DNA of 36,921 bases from a bacterium (lineage in GTDB: Bacteria > Patescibacteriota > Microgenomatia > Levybacterales > UBA12049). The stretch spans positions 1 through 36,921 of the forward strand of contig JAJXYH010000003.1 in the NCBI GenBank assembly GCA_021780675.1. The letters run 5' to 3'. Positions 30,571 to 36,921 of this stretch are shown in pieces. The number at the start of each line of letters is the position of its first letter. Within the stretch, counting starts at the first letter, position 1. The position numbers and the translations under genes were made by a program. The notes below the pieces were generated by a model. It worked only from the letters and a program-made list of their open reading frames with translations, was not told where the DNA came from and made no database searches.

Positions 30571-32233
30571 CTAAGTTTCCCCGATGAGTACGAAAATAGT
30601 CGTTTAGCTTGATACACTGGGCTAATCTCGGTGTTCCAGAAATTAGTTGTTGATAAGTAGGTGCTTTATCGAACAAAACCCCAAAATATGAAGCTTTTAG
30701 AAGCGGATCTTCGTTCTTAAGTAATAATTCGTCTAAGTGTTCCAGATAATATTTAACATAGGCCATAACCACTTTAATATCATAACCTTTAGCTTGATTA
30801 GCTTTTTCTTCTAATAATTTTGTAATATTATGTTTCATTGTACCTACTTCATCTTCGATATATTTTATTGCTGTTTCTGAAGTTAGGTATTTAATCTTGC
30901 TAAGTGTCATTGTTATCTGATTATTAATATCATTTATCTTTTGATCAATACTTATTTCATCTTTAACTGTATTTTCATTTCTTTTGTACCATTCAGTAAT
31001 AACTGTATTTGCCAAATCATTTGCAAAACTTGGAGCAAGGTCTATGTTTTGTACAAATTTAGTAATAGTATTTTTAAAGTCTTCTTTGGGTACTCTAAAA
31101 TAATGTCCTCTTTTATTGCAATGGTATGCAGGATAATATTTACCAAGTTTTCCTCTAGAAGCACTGCCAAATAATGGTTTGTCACAATGCGGACACATAA
31201 CAATTTTTCTGTAAGCAAAATCAGCATTTCTTAAACCCTTTTTAATTAAGTACTCAGGTGCTTTTCTTTTAAAGATAGTTATCTCTCCGTTATTGTCTTC
31301 AATGACAACTTTTCCCCTATTTGCCTTGTTAAATGTTTCAATAGAAACAAGTCCTTCATATTTTGCTTTAAAAGGTCTTCCTTGGGTCCATTTCTCAGAA
31401 CTAACACCTGCATAGGTTGTGTTTTGAATATATCGCCAAAAGCCTTTGATATTTAACTTGTTTCCTCCGATTTGTCCGACGATTTTAGTTCTGTCTTTTG
31501 GATCTCTTCTTAAAGCAATGCTTGTTTTAAATCCTAAGTTATTTATTCTTTCAACGATTTGTCTGTCAGTTAAACTTCCTTGGCACCTTAACTCAAACAT
31601 TTTAATAATAAACTCTGATTCAGTAGGATGTGGTTTTAGAATAGTTCTTCTGCCGTTTGTAGTTTCCACTTGTTCATTAATAAAACCGTAAGGAGCCTTT
31701 CTGACCCAGTATCCCATTCTTGCGTAGCGAATTTCTGCTCCTATCATTCTGGACATAATGTCTCGCATTTCGTCTTTTGCTCTTTCTGCTTCTAAGATTT
31801 CAGATTTTTTAGTCGGAGAATAAACACTCCAGTCAAAACTAACTCCTAAATGTTCTAATGTATTTATTTGTTGTGTTCCAATAACGCCATATATATCAAT
31901 AAGCTTTACTCCTTTTCTCTCAAGCTGCATTTTAAGTCCGTCATAAAGATAAGATCCACCTCTTGTGAATCTGTCTATAGATTTAATAATAAAAAGTTGA
32001 ATATCATTTTTAGAATTTACACAATAATCAATTGCTTCCTGTACCGGTTGTTCTTCTTTGGAAGCAGATTCTAAAAAGATAAAGAATTTCTTAACATTAA
32101 TGTGATGTGCTTTGGCAAAGTTTTCTATTTGTTCTTTTTGGGCTTCCGGGGAATCGCCTTGAGTACCTTGTCTGACAGATGAGACTCTAATTGCGGCAAC
32201 TGCATTTTCTATTTTTGGCAGATATTCGTTCAT
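30542..32233 (-). CDS. Large serine recombinase (resolvase/invertase N-terminus, recombinase domain, zinc ribbon, coiled coil)
   Basis: A 563-aa DNA recombinase. The N-terminal catalytic domain has AAIRVSSVRQG with the nucleophilic Ser, then FIIKSIDRFTRGG. The recombinase domain runs from about residue 185 to 290 (ARMGYWVRKAPYGFINEQ, then NTTYAGVSS). A zinc ribbon has MCPHCDKPLFG and YHCNKRGHYF at about 345-380, and a helical coiled coil follows to about 500. It acts by double-strand cleavage and rotation at att sites. The last eleven or so residues (NLAAGLGFEPR) come from reading the tRNA-Gln gene antisense. It starts five bases after the 54-aa gene and shares its promoter. Confidence 0.92.
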   Translation of the reverse strand: MNEYLPKIENAVAAIRVSSVRQGTQGDSPEAQKEQIENFAKAHHINVKKFFIFLESASKEEQPVQEAIDYCVNSKNDIQLFIIKSIDRFTRGGSYLYDGLKMQLERKGVKLIDIYGVIGTQQINTLEHLGVSFDWSVYSPTKKSEILEAERAKDEMRDIMSRMIGAEIRYARMGYWVRKAPYGFINEQVETTNGRRTILKPHPTESEFIIKMFELRCQGSLTDRQIVERINNLGFKTSIALRRDPKDRTKIVGQIGGNKLNIKGFWRYIQNTTYAGVSSEKWTQGRPFKAKYEGLVSIETFNKANRGKVVIEDNNGEITIFKRKAPEYLIKKGLRNADFAYRKIVMCPHCDKPLFGSASRGKLGKYYPAYHCNKRGHYFRVPKEDFKNTITKFVQNIDLAPSFANDLANTVITEWYKRNENTVKDEISIDQKINDINNQITMTLSKIKYLTSETAIKYIEDEVGTMKHNITKLLEEKANQAKGYDIKVVMAYVKYYLEHLDELLLKNEDPLLKASYFGVLFDKAPTYQQLISGTPRLAQCIKLNDYFRTHRGNLAAGLGFEPR

Positions 32234-32238
32234 ATATT

Positions 32239-32403
32239 TTAAAGCATAAGTTTTTTAAATAAAGTTCCTCCGTTTTTCTGATCTTCGATGATTTTATCGA
32301 TAATAATGTTGGCAATAAAATGAATTCTATCTTTTGTAGATAAAGAAGAGGATGAAGATTTATCGTAAGACTTAGTAGTTTTATTAGTTATATTCTGTTT
32401 CAT
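32239..32403 (-). CDS. 54-aa protein upstream of the recombinase, unknown function
   Basis: A short gene with a Ser/Thr/Lys-rich start (KQNITNKTTKSYDKSSSSSL) and an amphipathic helical second half (KDRIHFIANIIIDKIIEDQK). It is not a recognisable repressor, although the helical part could dimerise. A good promoter, an AAGGA Shine-Dalgarno at normal distance and a five-base gap to the recombinase support a real two-gene operon. It might be a directionality or regulatory partner of the recombinase; that is a guess from position only. Confidence 0.6.
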   Translation of the reverse strand: MKQNITNKTTKSYDKSSSSSLSTKDRIHFIANIIIDKIIEDQKNGGTLFKKLML

Positions 32404-32408
32404 ATAAA

Positions 32409-32454
32409 CTATCCTTACAAGGATATTGTACTATGCTTGTAGGGATAGTGTCAA
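32409..32454 (-). promoter_or_regulatory. Promoter with operator-like inverted repeat for the recombinase operon
   Basis: Minus-strand promoter: TTGACA (32454-32449), 18-bp spacer, TACAAT (32430-32425). A 13-bp inverted repeat with one mismatch covers it: CTATCCTTACAAG (32409-32421) and CTTGTAGGGATAG (32436-32448), separated by 14 bp. The arms fill the spacer and the leader including the AAGGA Shine-Dalgarno. A dimeric repressor bound there would block polymerase. Confidence 0.72.
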
Positions 32455-32474
32455 GGGGCTATAGTATTGTACCA

Positions 32475-32520
32475 CCTCAGGCGCGAGCCATGTCACTACC
32501 TGCTAGGACATGGCTTGAGG
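32475..32520. repeat. GC-rich imperfect palindrome next to the recombinase promoter
   Basis: AGCCATGTC (32486-32494) and GACATGGCT (32507-32515) pair exactly around a 12-nt centre. After a 6-nt one-sided bulge, CCTCA (32475-32479) pairs with TGAGG (32516-32520). It stands out as GC-rich in a very AT-rich interval and has no T-run, so it is not a plain terminator. It could be a protein-binding or recombination site. Confidence 0.6.
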
Positions 32521-32786
32521 CTACTGCTGATACTAATTTTAGGCTCAAAATAGGAAAAGATAGTTCCGTTCTTTTCTACACTATGTGTAGTATATAAAGA
32601 GAAGAAGTAATATGTGATAAAAATAAACAAAAATGATATAATCCAAAACAATAACCTGCCTAAATAATTAACTGCCTCTAAATAACAAATAATTCTAAAT
32701 AAAATCTAATCTAAATAAATATATAAATTCTTAAATAAAGATAAATACTAATTCATAAATAATTAAAATTAACAAATTAAATAATA
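32521..32786. other. AT-rich non-coding interval before the replication-relaxation-like gene
   Basis: About 265 bases without a convincing gene. It holds a small palindrome CTACAC-TAT-GTGTAG (32576-32590) and then nearly pure A/T sequence with the CTAAATAA repeats. It probably contains the promoter of the 299-aa gene, but the composition makes any single -10 call unreliable. Confidence 0.55.
32660..32738 (+). repeat. Iteron-like CTAAATAA direct repeats
   Basis: Four exact copies of CTAAATAA begin at 32660, 32678, 32695 and 32711, spaced 18, 17 and 16 bp, and a degenerate fifth (CTTAAATAA) begins at 32730. The first two copies share an upstream CTGCCT. Even spacing of 1.5 to 1.7 helical turns next to an AT-rich tract and a replication-linked gene resembles a plasmid iteron origin. 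Low complexity weakens the case. Confidence 0.5.
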
Positions 32787-33686
32787 ATGAATTACAGAGT
32801 ATTGCCAAGTATTACGGATAAGCAAAAAGAAATAATGGATTTAATCTTTCGATTTAGATTTGTTAATCGTCACCAAATACAAAGGCTACTTAATCATAAA
32901 GACCCTAAAAGAATAAATGTTTGGCTTAAAGATTTAGTTGATAAAAACTTCTTAGGAAGAATTTATTCCCATAAGCTCTTAGAAAATACTAAACCTGCAA
33001 TTTATTATCTTAATAATAACGGTATTGTATGGGTAAAGTATGAAAAAGCAAATGAATTTGGAAATGATGATGAGATAGAGCTTAAATATATTAAGAAATA
33101 TTACCAGGATAAAAAAGCTTCAACTACTTATATTAACCACTGCGTTACTTTATCTGAATTTTATGTTCAGTTTAAAGAGCAAGAAAGAAAAGAAAATGAA
33201 GGTCGTAAGAAACCAAAACTTGAATACCGTTTTGAAACAAAAAGTGAAATGTGGATTACAAGACAAAGAGAACTTTATGGAAAAGATTTTAATGAGGTAA
33301 AAAATTACATTCCTGATTTATACCTTGAAAAATTTAAAGATCCGGAAGGAAACAGAATGGATTCGACTACCTTTTTTATTGAATTATTTGACCCAAAAGT
33401 TCCAAGATATGCTATTAAATACAAAATTCAACAATTTGTTGAGCTTAAAGAAGAAGAGAAAGAATGGAAATATAGATATGCAGGTATGGATAATAAGTTC
33501 CCACTAATTCTTTTAGTCTTTTCCAATCAACCAAAACTTAATGGACTTGTTCAATTTATTAATGATGAAATTGCATATTCCTATGCAAATGAAGGTTTAT
33601 GTTTTTATGCAACTACTTATCAAAAAGCTATGACTCAAACACTTCTCGCAGGACCTAAAATTTGGAAGGAGATAAGGGGAGAGTAA
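32787..33686 (+). CDS. Replication-relaxation-like winged-helix protein
   Basis: A 299-aa protein. The N-terminal about 90 residues are a winged helix: TDKQKEIMDLIFRFRFVNRH, QIQRLLNHKDPKRINVWLKD, LVDKNFLGRIYSHKL and YYLNNNGIVWVKYE. This pattern fits the replication-relaxation (Replic_Relax) family found on plasmids and integrated elements. The larger C-terminal part has a mixed alpha/beta look (FFIELFDPKVPRYAIKYKIQ, then FPLILLVFSNQPK) that recalls a nuclease-like core, but I see no clear catalytic motif. It lies directly downstream of the iteron-like repeats, which suggests it binds them or helps replication. The family call is by eye. Confidence 0.62.
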   Translation: MNYRVLPSITDKQKEIMDLIFRFRFVNRHQIQRLLNHKDPKRINVWLKDLVDKNFLGRIYSHKLLENTKPAIYYLNNNGIVWVKYEKANEFGNDDEIELKYIKKYYQDKKASTTYINHCVTLSEFYVQFKEQERKENEGRKKPKLEYRFETKSEMWITRQRELYGKDFNEVKNYIPDLYLEKFKDPEGNRMDSTTFFIELFDPKVPRYAIKYKIQQFVELKEEEKEWKYRYAGMDNKFPLILLVFSNQPKLNGLVQFINDEIAYSYANEGLCFYATTYQKAMTQTLLAGPKIWKEIRGE

Positions 33687-33740
33687 TTATTAAACATTTA
33701 ACTTAAGATGCAGGAGCTATCCCATATATATAATAGTATA

Positions 33741-33769
33741 TTGAAACAAGTTTTTTGTAATGCTAGTAT
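33741..33769 (+). promoter_or_regulatory. Promoter of the TMTC-like gene
   Basis: TTGAAA (33741-33746), 17-bp spacer, TAGTAT (33764-33769). The ATG at 33776 follows after six bases, right at the expected transcription start, so the mRNA is predicted to be leaderless. Confidence 0.62.
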
Positions 33770-33775
33770 TGGTGC

Positions 33776-35593
33776 ATGCATAAAGATGATGAAGTAACGT
33801 TCAAAGGATTATTTCTTCCGTTAACCACTAAAAAAGCAATTGTCTTTATTTTTCTTATTGGTTTTATTGTATTCTTTAATAGTTTGTTTAATCCTTTTCA
33901 ATTTGATGATTTTGCTCAAATTGTCAATAATCCTTTTATAAATAATTTAGGCAGCATTCCATCATATTTTGAAAAAGGGATGGCATTTTCCGGTAATTAT
34001 TCATTCAAGATGCTTCATCTTCAATACAGGCCATTTTATTTTTCTTATTTTACTATTGTTTATGCCTTTTTTGGTGCGAATCCATTACCATTTCATTTAT
34101 TTCAACTATTTTTGCATATTACTAATTCTATTCTTTTATTTGTTATTTTTTCAAAGTTATTCAAAAAAGAAATAGCTTTTTTAATATCACTTATTTTTTT
34201 AGTGCATCCGATTAACAGTGAGGCGGTAATCTATATCGCTGATGTTCAGGAAACTATTTTTATTTTGTTTGGTTTAATCGCATTCTATCTAATTTTACAA
34301 ACAAATAAAAGAATATTATCAATTCGCAAACTTATTTTAATTTCGGTATTATTATTGTTTTCACTATTTACTAAGGAAACAGGATCACTATTTTTAATAT
34401 TGTTATTTATTTATGTATATTTATTTAGTAAGGTTAACAAAAAAAGATTTTTTCTATCTGTAATGGGTGTTTTGTTAATATATCTAGTAACAAGATATAT
34501 AATATCTTTTAATTCAGTAACAGATATTAGTCAATCCTTAATCCAACAAGCCTCTTTTTACATAAGATTGATTACAATGCCTAAAATATTTTTTTATTAC
34601 TTTTCTAAATTTGTTTATCCTATTAATTTGGCAGTTGGACAACTATGGCTTGTAAAACAAATTAATTTTACTTATTTTTTCTTACCTCTATTAATGGATA
34701 TCGTGATTCTTTTTACTATTTGTTTGGGTGGTCTTTTTTTATTTAAAAAGAACAATAGTCAGCTTAAATTATATGTGTTCTTTTCTATATGGTTATTTTT
34801 GGGTATTATCATGCATTTGCAAATAGTTCCACTGGATGTTACTGTTGCTGATCGATATTTTTATTTCCCAATAATTGGATTGTTGGGACTTATTGGAATA
34901 CTCATTAATTTAGATTTATCCCAATTGTTTTTAAAGAAATATTCAAGAATTTGTACAATTTTCTTTATAATTTTAATGATACTACTTTCGATTATTACAA
35001 TTATCAGAAACTCACAATGGCAGTCAACCTTTACATTATACAGCCACGATGTACAATATGCACAAAGTCCCTTACTTGATAGTTATTATGGTGGACTTTT
35101 GATATTTAAAGGACAATATAGTCAACCATTCCTATTAAAAGAAGCAAAATTTTATTTAGATAGATCTGTTTCTCAAGCTCCCGAGTTAGGACATAATATT
35201 AATAATTTAGCTGTTTGGTATGAGATTAATAATGACTACGAAAAGGCAAAGTCATTGTATTTAAAAAATATTGCTTTAAACAGTAAAAGAAAAAACGGTT
35301 ACACCTCTGATTCTTATACAGGACTTGCTCATATAGCACTTAATGAGAAAAATCCTTTAGAAGCAAAAAGGATGTCGCAGGAAGCTTTAAAAATTAACTC
35401 GCTAAACATACATGCTAAAGAATATTTAGCCATATCAGAATACCAGTTGGGAGAAAAAGTAGAGGCACTTAATATTATCCGAGAATTATATTATCATGTC
35501 CAAAATCAGGAAATAGTGCAATTATATATGTTAATCAATTTAAATAAACCATTTACATTAAGTCCGAAGTTTGGTTTATCCGTTGTGTATTAA
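33776..35593 (+). CDS. TMTC-like polytopic glycosyltransferase with C-terminal TPRs
   Basis: A 605-aa protein. About ten to twelve membrane helices fill residues 18-420. The first outer loop has NPFQFDDFAQIVNNPFI, with the paired Asp of GT-C enzymes, and LVHPINSEAVIYIADVQE resembles the HP-x-x-x-EAV block of TMTC-type O-mannosyltransferases. Residues about 440-590 are tetratricopeptide-like helical repeats (AVWYEINNDYEKAKSLYLKN, then LEAKRMSQEALKINSLNIHA). These should lie outside and bind the acceptor protein. Donor is probably a polyprenyl-phosphate sugar such as that made by the GT2-GtrA protein at 9131-10270. The next gene encodes a secreted Ser/Thr-rich protein, a possible substrate. The family is clear; donor and acceptor are inferred. 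Confidence 0.78.
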   Translation: MHKDDEVTFKGLFLPLTTKKAIVFIFLIGFIVFFNSLFNPFQFDDFAQIVNNPFINNLGSIPSYFEKGMAFSGNYSFKMLHLQYRPFYFSYFTIVYAFFGANPLPFHLFQLFLHITNSILLFVIFSKLFKKEIAFLISLIFLVHPINSEAVIYIADVQETIFILFGLIAFYLILQTNKRILSIRKLILISVLLLFSLFTKETGSLFLILLFIYVYLFSKVNKKRFFLSVMGVLLIYLVTRYIISFNSVTDISQSLIQQASFYIRLITMPKIFFYYFSKFVYPINLAVGQLWLVKQINFTYFFLPLLMDIVILFTICLGGLFLFKKNNSQLKLYVFFSIWLFLGIIMHLQIVPLDVTVADRYFYFPIIGLLGLIGILINLDLSQLFLKKYSRICTIFFIILMILLSIITIIRNSQWQSTFTLYSHDVQYAQSPLLDSYYGGLLIFKGQYSQPFLLKEAKFYLDRSVSQAPELGHNINNLAVWYEINNDYEKAKSLYLKNIALNSKRKNGYTSDSYTGLAHIALNEKNPLEAKRMSQEALKINSLNIHAKEYLAISEYQLGEKVEALNIIRELYYHVQNQEIVQLYMLINLNKPFTLSPKFGLSVVY

Positions 35594-35599
35594 TAAATC

Positions 35600-35618
35600 A
35601 TATTTTAGACTAAAATAT
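35600..35618. other. AT-only hairpin after the TMTC-like gene
   Basis: ATATTTTA (35600-35607) and TAAAATAT (35611-35618) are perfect complements with a GAC loop, seven bases after the stop codon. Without GC pairs or a U-tract it would be at best a weak terminator. Confidence 0.35.
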
Positions 35619-35641
35619 TTATTATGATATACATTGCTATA

Positions 35642-35670
35642 TTGACAATTTATTCAAATAACTTTATAAA
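35642..35670 (+). promoter_or_regulatory. Promoter of the secreted repeat protein
   Basis: A perfect TTGACA (35642-35647), 17-bp spacer and TATAAA (35665-35670). Transcription should start near 35677, giving a leader of about 31 nt, longer than for most genes here. No Shine-Dalgarno is visible in it. Confidence 0.68.
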
Positions 35671-35707
35671 TATTCTAACATTACGTCGCTAAAAATTAAC
35701 TTTAATT

Positions 35708-36921
35708 ATGTTTAAAAAGCGATTAAAAATAATCCTCGTTGGTATTTTATTATCTCTCGTGTTTTTTTCGTTTTCTAGTTCAAAAGCATTAGCAACCAAT
35801 TATCAGCTTTCAGGAACAGTAACTGATAATTCATCTAACGGTATTGGTGGGGCAACTGTGCACGTTTATAACGTTGGTTCTACCACAGATGTTGTATCAT
35901 CTACCACAACAGATAGTTCAACTGGCTATTATTCTTTTAGTTCTATTCCTCAGGGAACGTATGATATTCAGGTAAATCCATCAGGAAGCGGGTTTTCTTC
36001 CGCAGTTGCACTTAGTCAGAATATCTCGCAAGATACAGTTTTAAATTTTGTTTTGACTACTGCTGGAATAGTCACTCTTAGTGGTAAACTTACTAATCCG
36101 TTGGGTGTAGCTGCTCCTAATCAGATAATTAAACTGCGACCTTCCGGATCATCATCAAGCGATATACTTGGTTATACTGATTCTAATGGAAACTATTCTA
36201 TTCAAGCGAGTCCTGGAACATATACAATTATTATTTACCCAAATCCTAATAATGGTGGTAATTCATTGGTAGATCTTCCCCAGAATTATACGATTACTGC
36301 CAATAATTACTCTCTAACGCAAAGCACTGTTTTAAACATGTCATTGCCCTTTAAAAGGGTAGCTTTTAAAGTACAAGATTCATCTAACATTCCTATAGAT
36401 AACGTAATGCTTACTGCCAGTATTGGAGGAGGATGTAATGTCAGTAGTTCACAGCTCACTATTGGGGGTATTGCAAATGTATCTGGATGGACTTGTTATT
36501 CCAGCGGTACTCCTAATCTAAAAACAGATGCTTCAGGAAGTGCCGTAATGTGGTTAACTCCCACTGACTCAAGTCATGCATATACCATTACTGCAACTCC
36601 GCCAACAGGAAGTATATATTTATCGACTTCTCTTACAAATGTATCGGTAACTAGTGATGAAACACTAGCAATTACCATGCCACAACCAGTCACTCTTAGT
36701 GGTAAACTTACTAATCCGTTGGGTGTAGCTGCTCCTAATCAGATAATTAAACTGCGACCTTCCGGATCATCATCAAGCGATATACTTGGTTATGCTGATT
36801 CTAATGGAAACTATTCTATTCAAGCGAGTCCTGGAACATATACAATTATTATTTACCCAAATCCTAATAATGGTGGTAATTCATTGGTAGATCTTCCCCA
36901 GAATTATACGATTACTGCCAA
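35708..36921 (+). CDS. Secreted Ser/Thr-rich repeat protein with carboxypeptidase-regulatory-like domains (3' end outside window)
   Basis: The frame opens at ATG 35708 and is still open at the window end (404 codons). It begins with a signal peptide: basic MFKKRLK, a hydrophobic core, and a likely cut after SSSKALA near residue 30. Next comes a carboxypeptidase-regulatory-like/Cna-B-like beta domain: YQLSGTVTDNSSNGIGGATV, then YYSFSSIPQGTYDIQV. From residue 122 a 206-residue unit starts (VTLSGKLTNPLGVAAPNQII, then NGNYSIQASPGTYTIII) and begins again at 36689. No transmembrane helix follows within the window. It is probably a surface adhesin or stalk protein, rich in Ser, Thr and Asn, and a good candidate acceptor for the upstream glycosyltransferase. 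Confidence 0.85.
   Translation, partial: MFKKRLKIILVGILLSLVFFSFSSSKALATNYQLSGTVTDNSSNGIGGATVHVYNVGSTTDVVSSTTTDSSTGYYSFSSIPQGTYDIQVNPSGSGFSSAVALSQNISQDTVLNFVLTTAGIVTLSGKLTNPLGVAAPNQIIKLRPSGSSSSDILGYTDSNGNYSIQASPGTYTIIIYPNPNNGGNSLVDLPQNYTITANNYSLTQSTVLNMSLPFKRVAFKVQDSSNIPIDNVMLTASIGGGCNVSSSQLTIGGIANVSGWTCYSSGTPNLKTDASGSAVMWLTPTDSSHAYTITATPPTGSIYLSTSLTNVSVTSDETLAITMPQPVTLSGKLTNPLGVAAPNQIIKLRPSGSSSSDILGYADSNGNYSIQASPGTYTIIIYPNPNNGGNSLVDLPQNYTITA
36071..36303 (+). repeat. Copy 1 of a near-identical 618-bp-spaced direct repeat
   Basis: This 233-bp stretch recurs at 36689-36921 with a single difference (A at 36176, G at 36794; Thr to Ala). The 618-bp offset is 206 codons, so the reading frame is kept. 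Copy 2 is cut by the window edge, so the true repeat may be longer and there may be more units. Confidence 0.95.
36689..36921 (+). repeat. Copy 2 of the 618-bp-spaced direct repeat (cut by window end)
   Basis: Matches 36071-36303 at all but one base. It restarts the domain at VTLSGKLTNPLGV right after a spacer ending in TSDETLAITMPQP. Confidence 0.95.

Larger units (their letters stand above)
30571..36921. mobile_element. Probable integrated plasmid-like element, tRNA-Gln-side end
   Basis: The interval starts at the 3' end of tRNA-Gln and holds a serine recombinase, a small upstream gene with an operator-like promoter, a palindrome, iteron-like repeats and a replication-relaxation-like gene, then two surface-related genes. 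The far boundary is not visible: no second copy of the tRNA 3' end occurs in the window, so where cargo ends and chromosome resumes is unknown. The extent given is the part inside this window. Confidence 0.55.

Noticed and set aside
33717-33723. CTATCCC upstream of the TMTC-like gene as a second operator half-site
   Set aside because: It matches only 7 bases of one arm of the repeat at 32409-32448, with no partner arm; likely chance.
1-36921. Alternative genetic code (UGA as Gly, as in some CPR lineages)
   Set aside because: Several intact genes end in TGA exactly at family-typical ends (rmlD-like, yqeY, winged-helix gene), and the stop breaking the pseudogene is TAA.
1-36921. CRISPR array, restriction-modification or other named defence system
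   Set aside because: No regularly spaced palindromic repeats with unique spacers and no Cas, methylase, helicase-nuclease or toxin-antitoxin motifs were seen.
30571-36921. Second attachment site (copy of the tRNA-Gln 3' end) inside the window
   Set aside because: No other copy of the T-arm/acceptor sequence was found by eye; the element's other end must lie outside or be too diverged.

Overview
The window is AT-rich, gene-dense bacterial DNA that uses the standard genetic code (TAA, TAG and TGA all end intact genes). The gene set points to a Candidatus Patescibacteria (CPR) genome, probably of the Microgenomates type: a TsaB reduced to 105 aa, short aminoacyl-tRNA synthetases, DUF5679, DUF4446 and DUF3048 proteins, SecD/SecF, a membrane-anchored CAP protein, and few Shine-Dalgarno sequences. 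The lineage is an inference from gene content, not from a marker phylogeny.

Layout. (1) 23-2144: threonylcarbamoyladenosine genes (tsaC, short tsaB), a CAP-domain surface protein and a small membrane protein. (2) 2151-11850: a nucleotide-sugar and glycosylation cluster holding rmlA, rmlB, an rmlD-like gene, ugd, rmd, gmd (opposite strand), a UDP-glucuronate decarboxylase-like gene, a polyprenol-phosphate mannose synthase-like GT2 fused to GtrA, and a GT39-type membrane glycosyltransferase. Together they could make dTDP-deoxysugar, UDP-glucuronate/UDP-xylose and GDP-deoxyhexose donors and a lipid-linked mannose for use outside the membrane. (3) 11871-13494: a tiny zinc ribbon, a decayed alpha/beta-hydrolase pseudogene, a strong terminator, and a two-gene minus-strand operon (94-aa membrane protein, DUF5679). 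(4) 13556-18573: DUF4446, DUF3048, a winged-helix/nucleotidyltransferase-like protein, a REP-like palindrome, secD, secF and a NUDIX hydrolase. (5) 18562-30372: housekeeping genes on both strands (yqeY, cca, recJ, aspS, gltX, a D,D-carboxypeptidase, PAP2-like, dgkA, phosphodiester glycosidase), plus a 491-aa protein with a possible RelA/SpoT-like C-terminal domain and a 349-aa anchored extracellular protein. Convergent pairs overlap at their 3' ends; divergent pairs share compact promoters.

(6) 30500-36921: a tRNA-Gln(CUG) whose 3' half also encodes, on the other strand, the C-terminus of a large serine recombinase. Beyond it lie a 54-aa gene with an operator-like inverted repeat over its promoter, a GC-rich imperfect hairpin, an AT-only stretch with four evenly spaced CTAAATAA repeats, a replication-relaxation-like protein, a TMTC-like membrane glycosyltransferase with TPRs, and the start of a secreted repeat protein that runs off the window. 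This looks like one end of an integrated plasmid-like element; its other end is not in the window.

Two points stand out. The first is this recombinase/tRNA/iteron module. The second is the promoter architecture: several genes have a good -35/-10 pair placed only 6-10 nt before the start codon, which predicts leaderless mRNAs.
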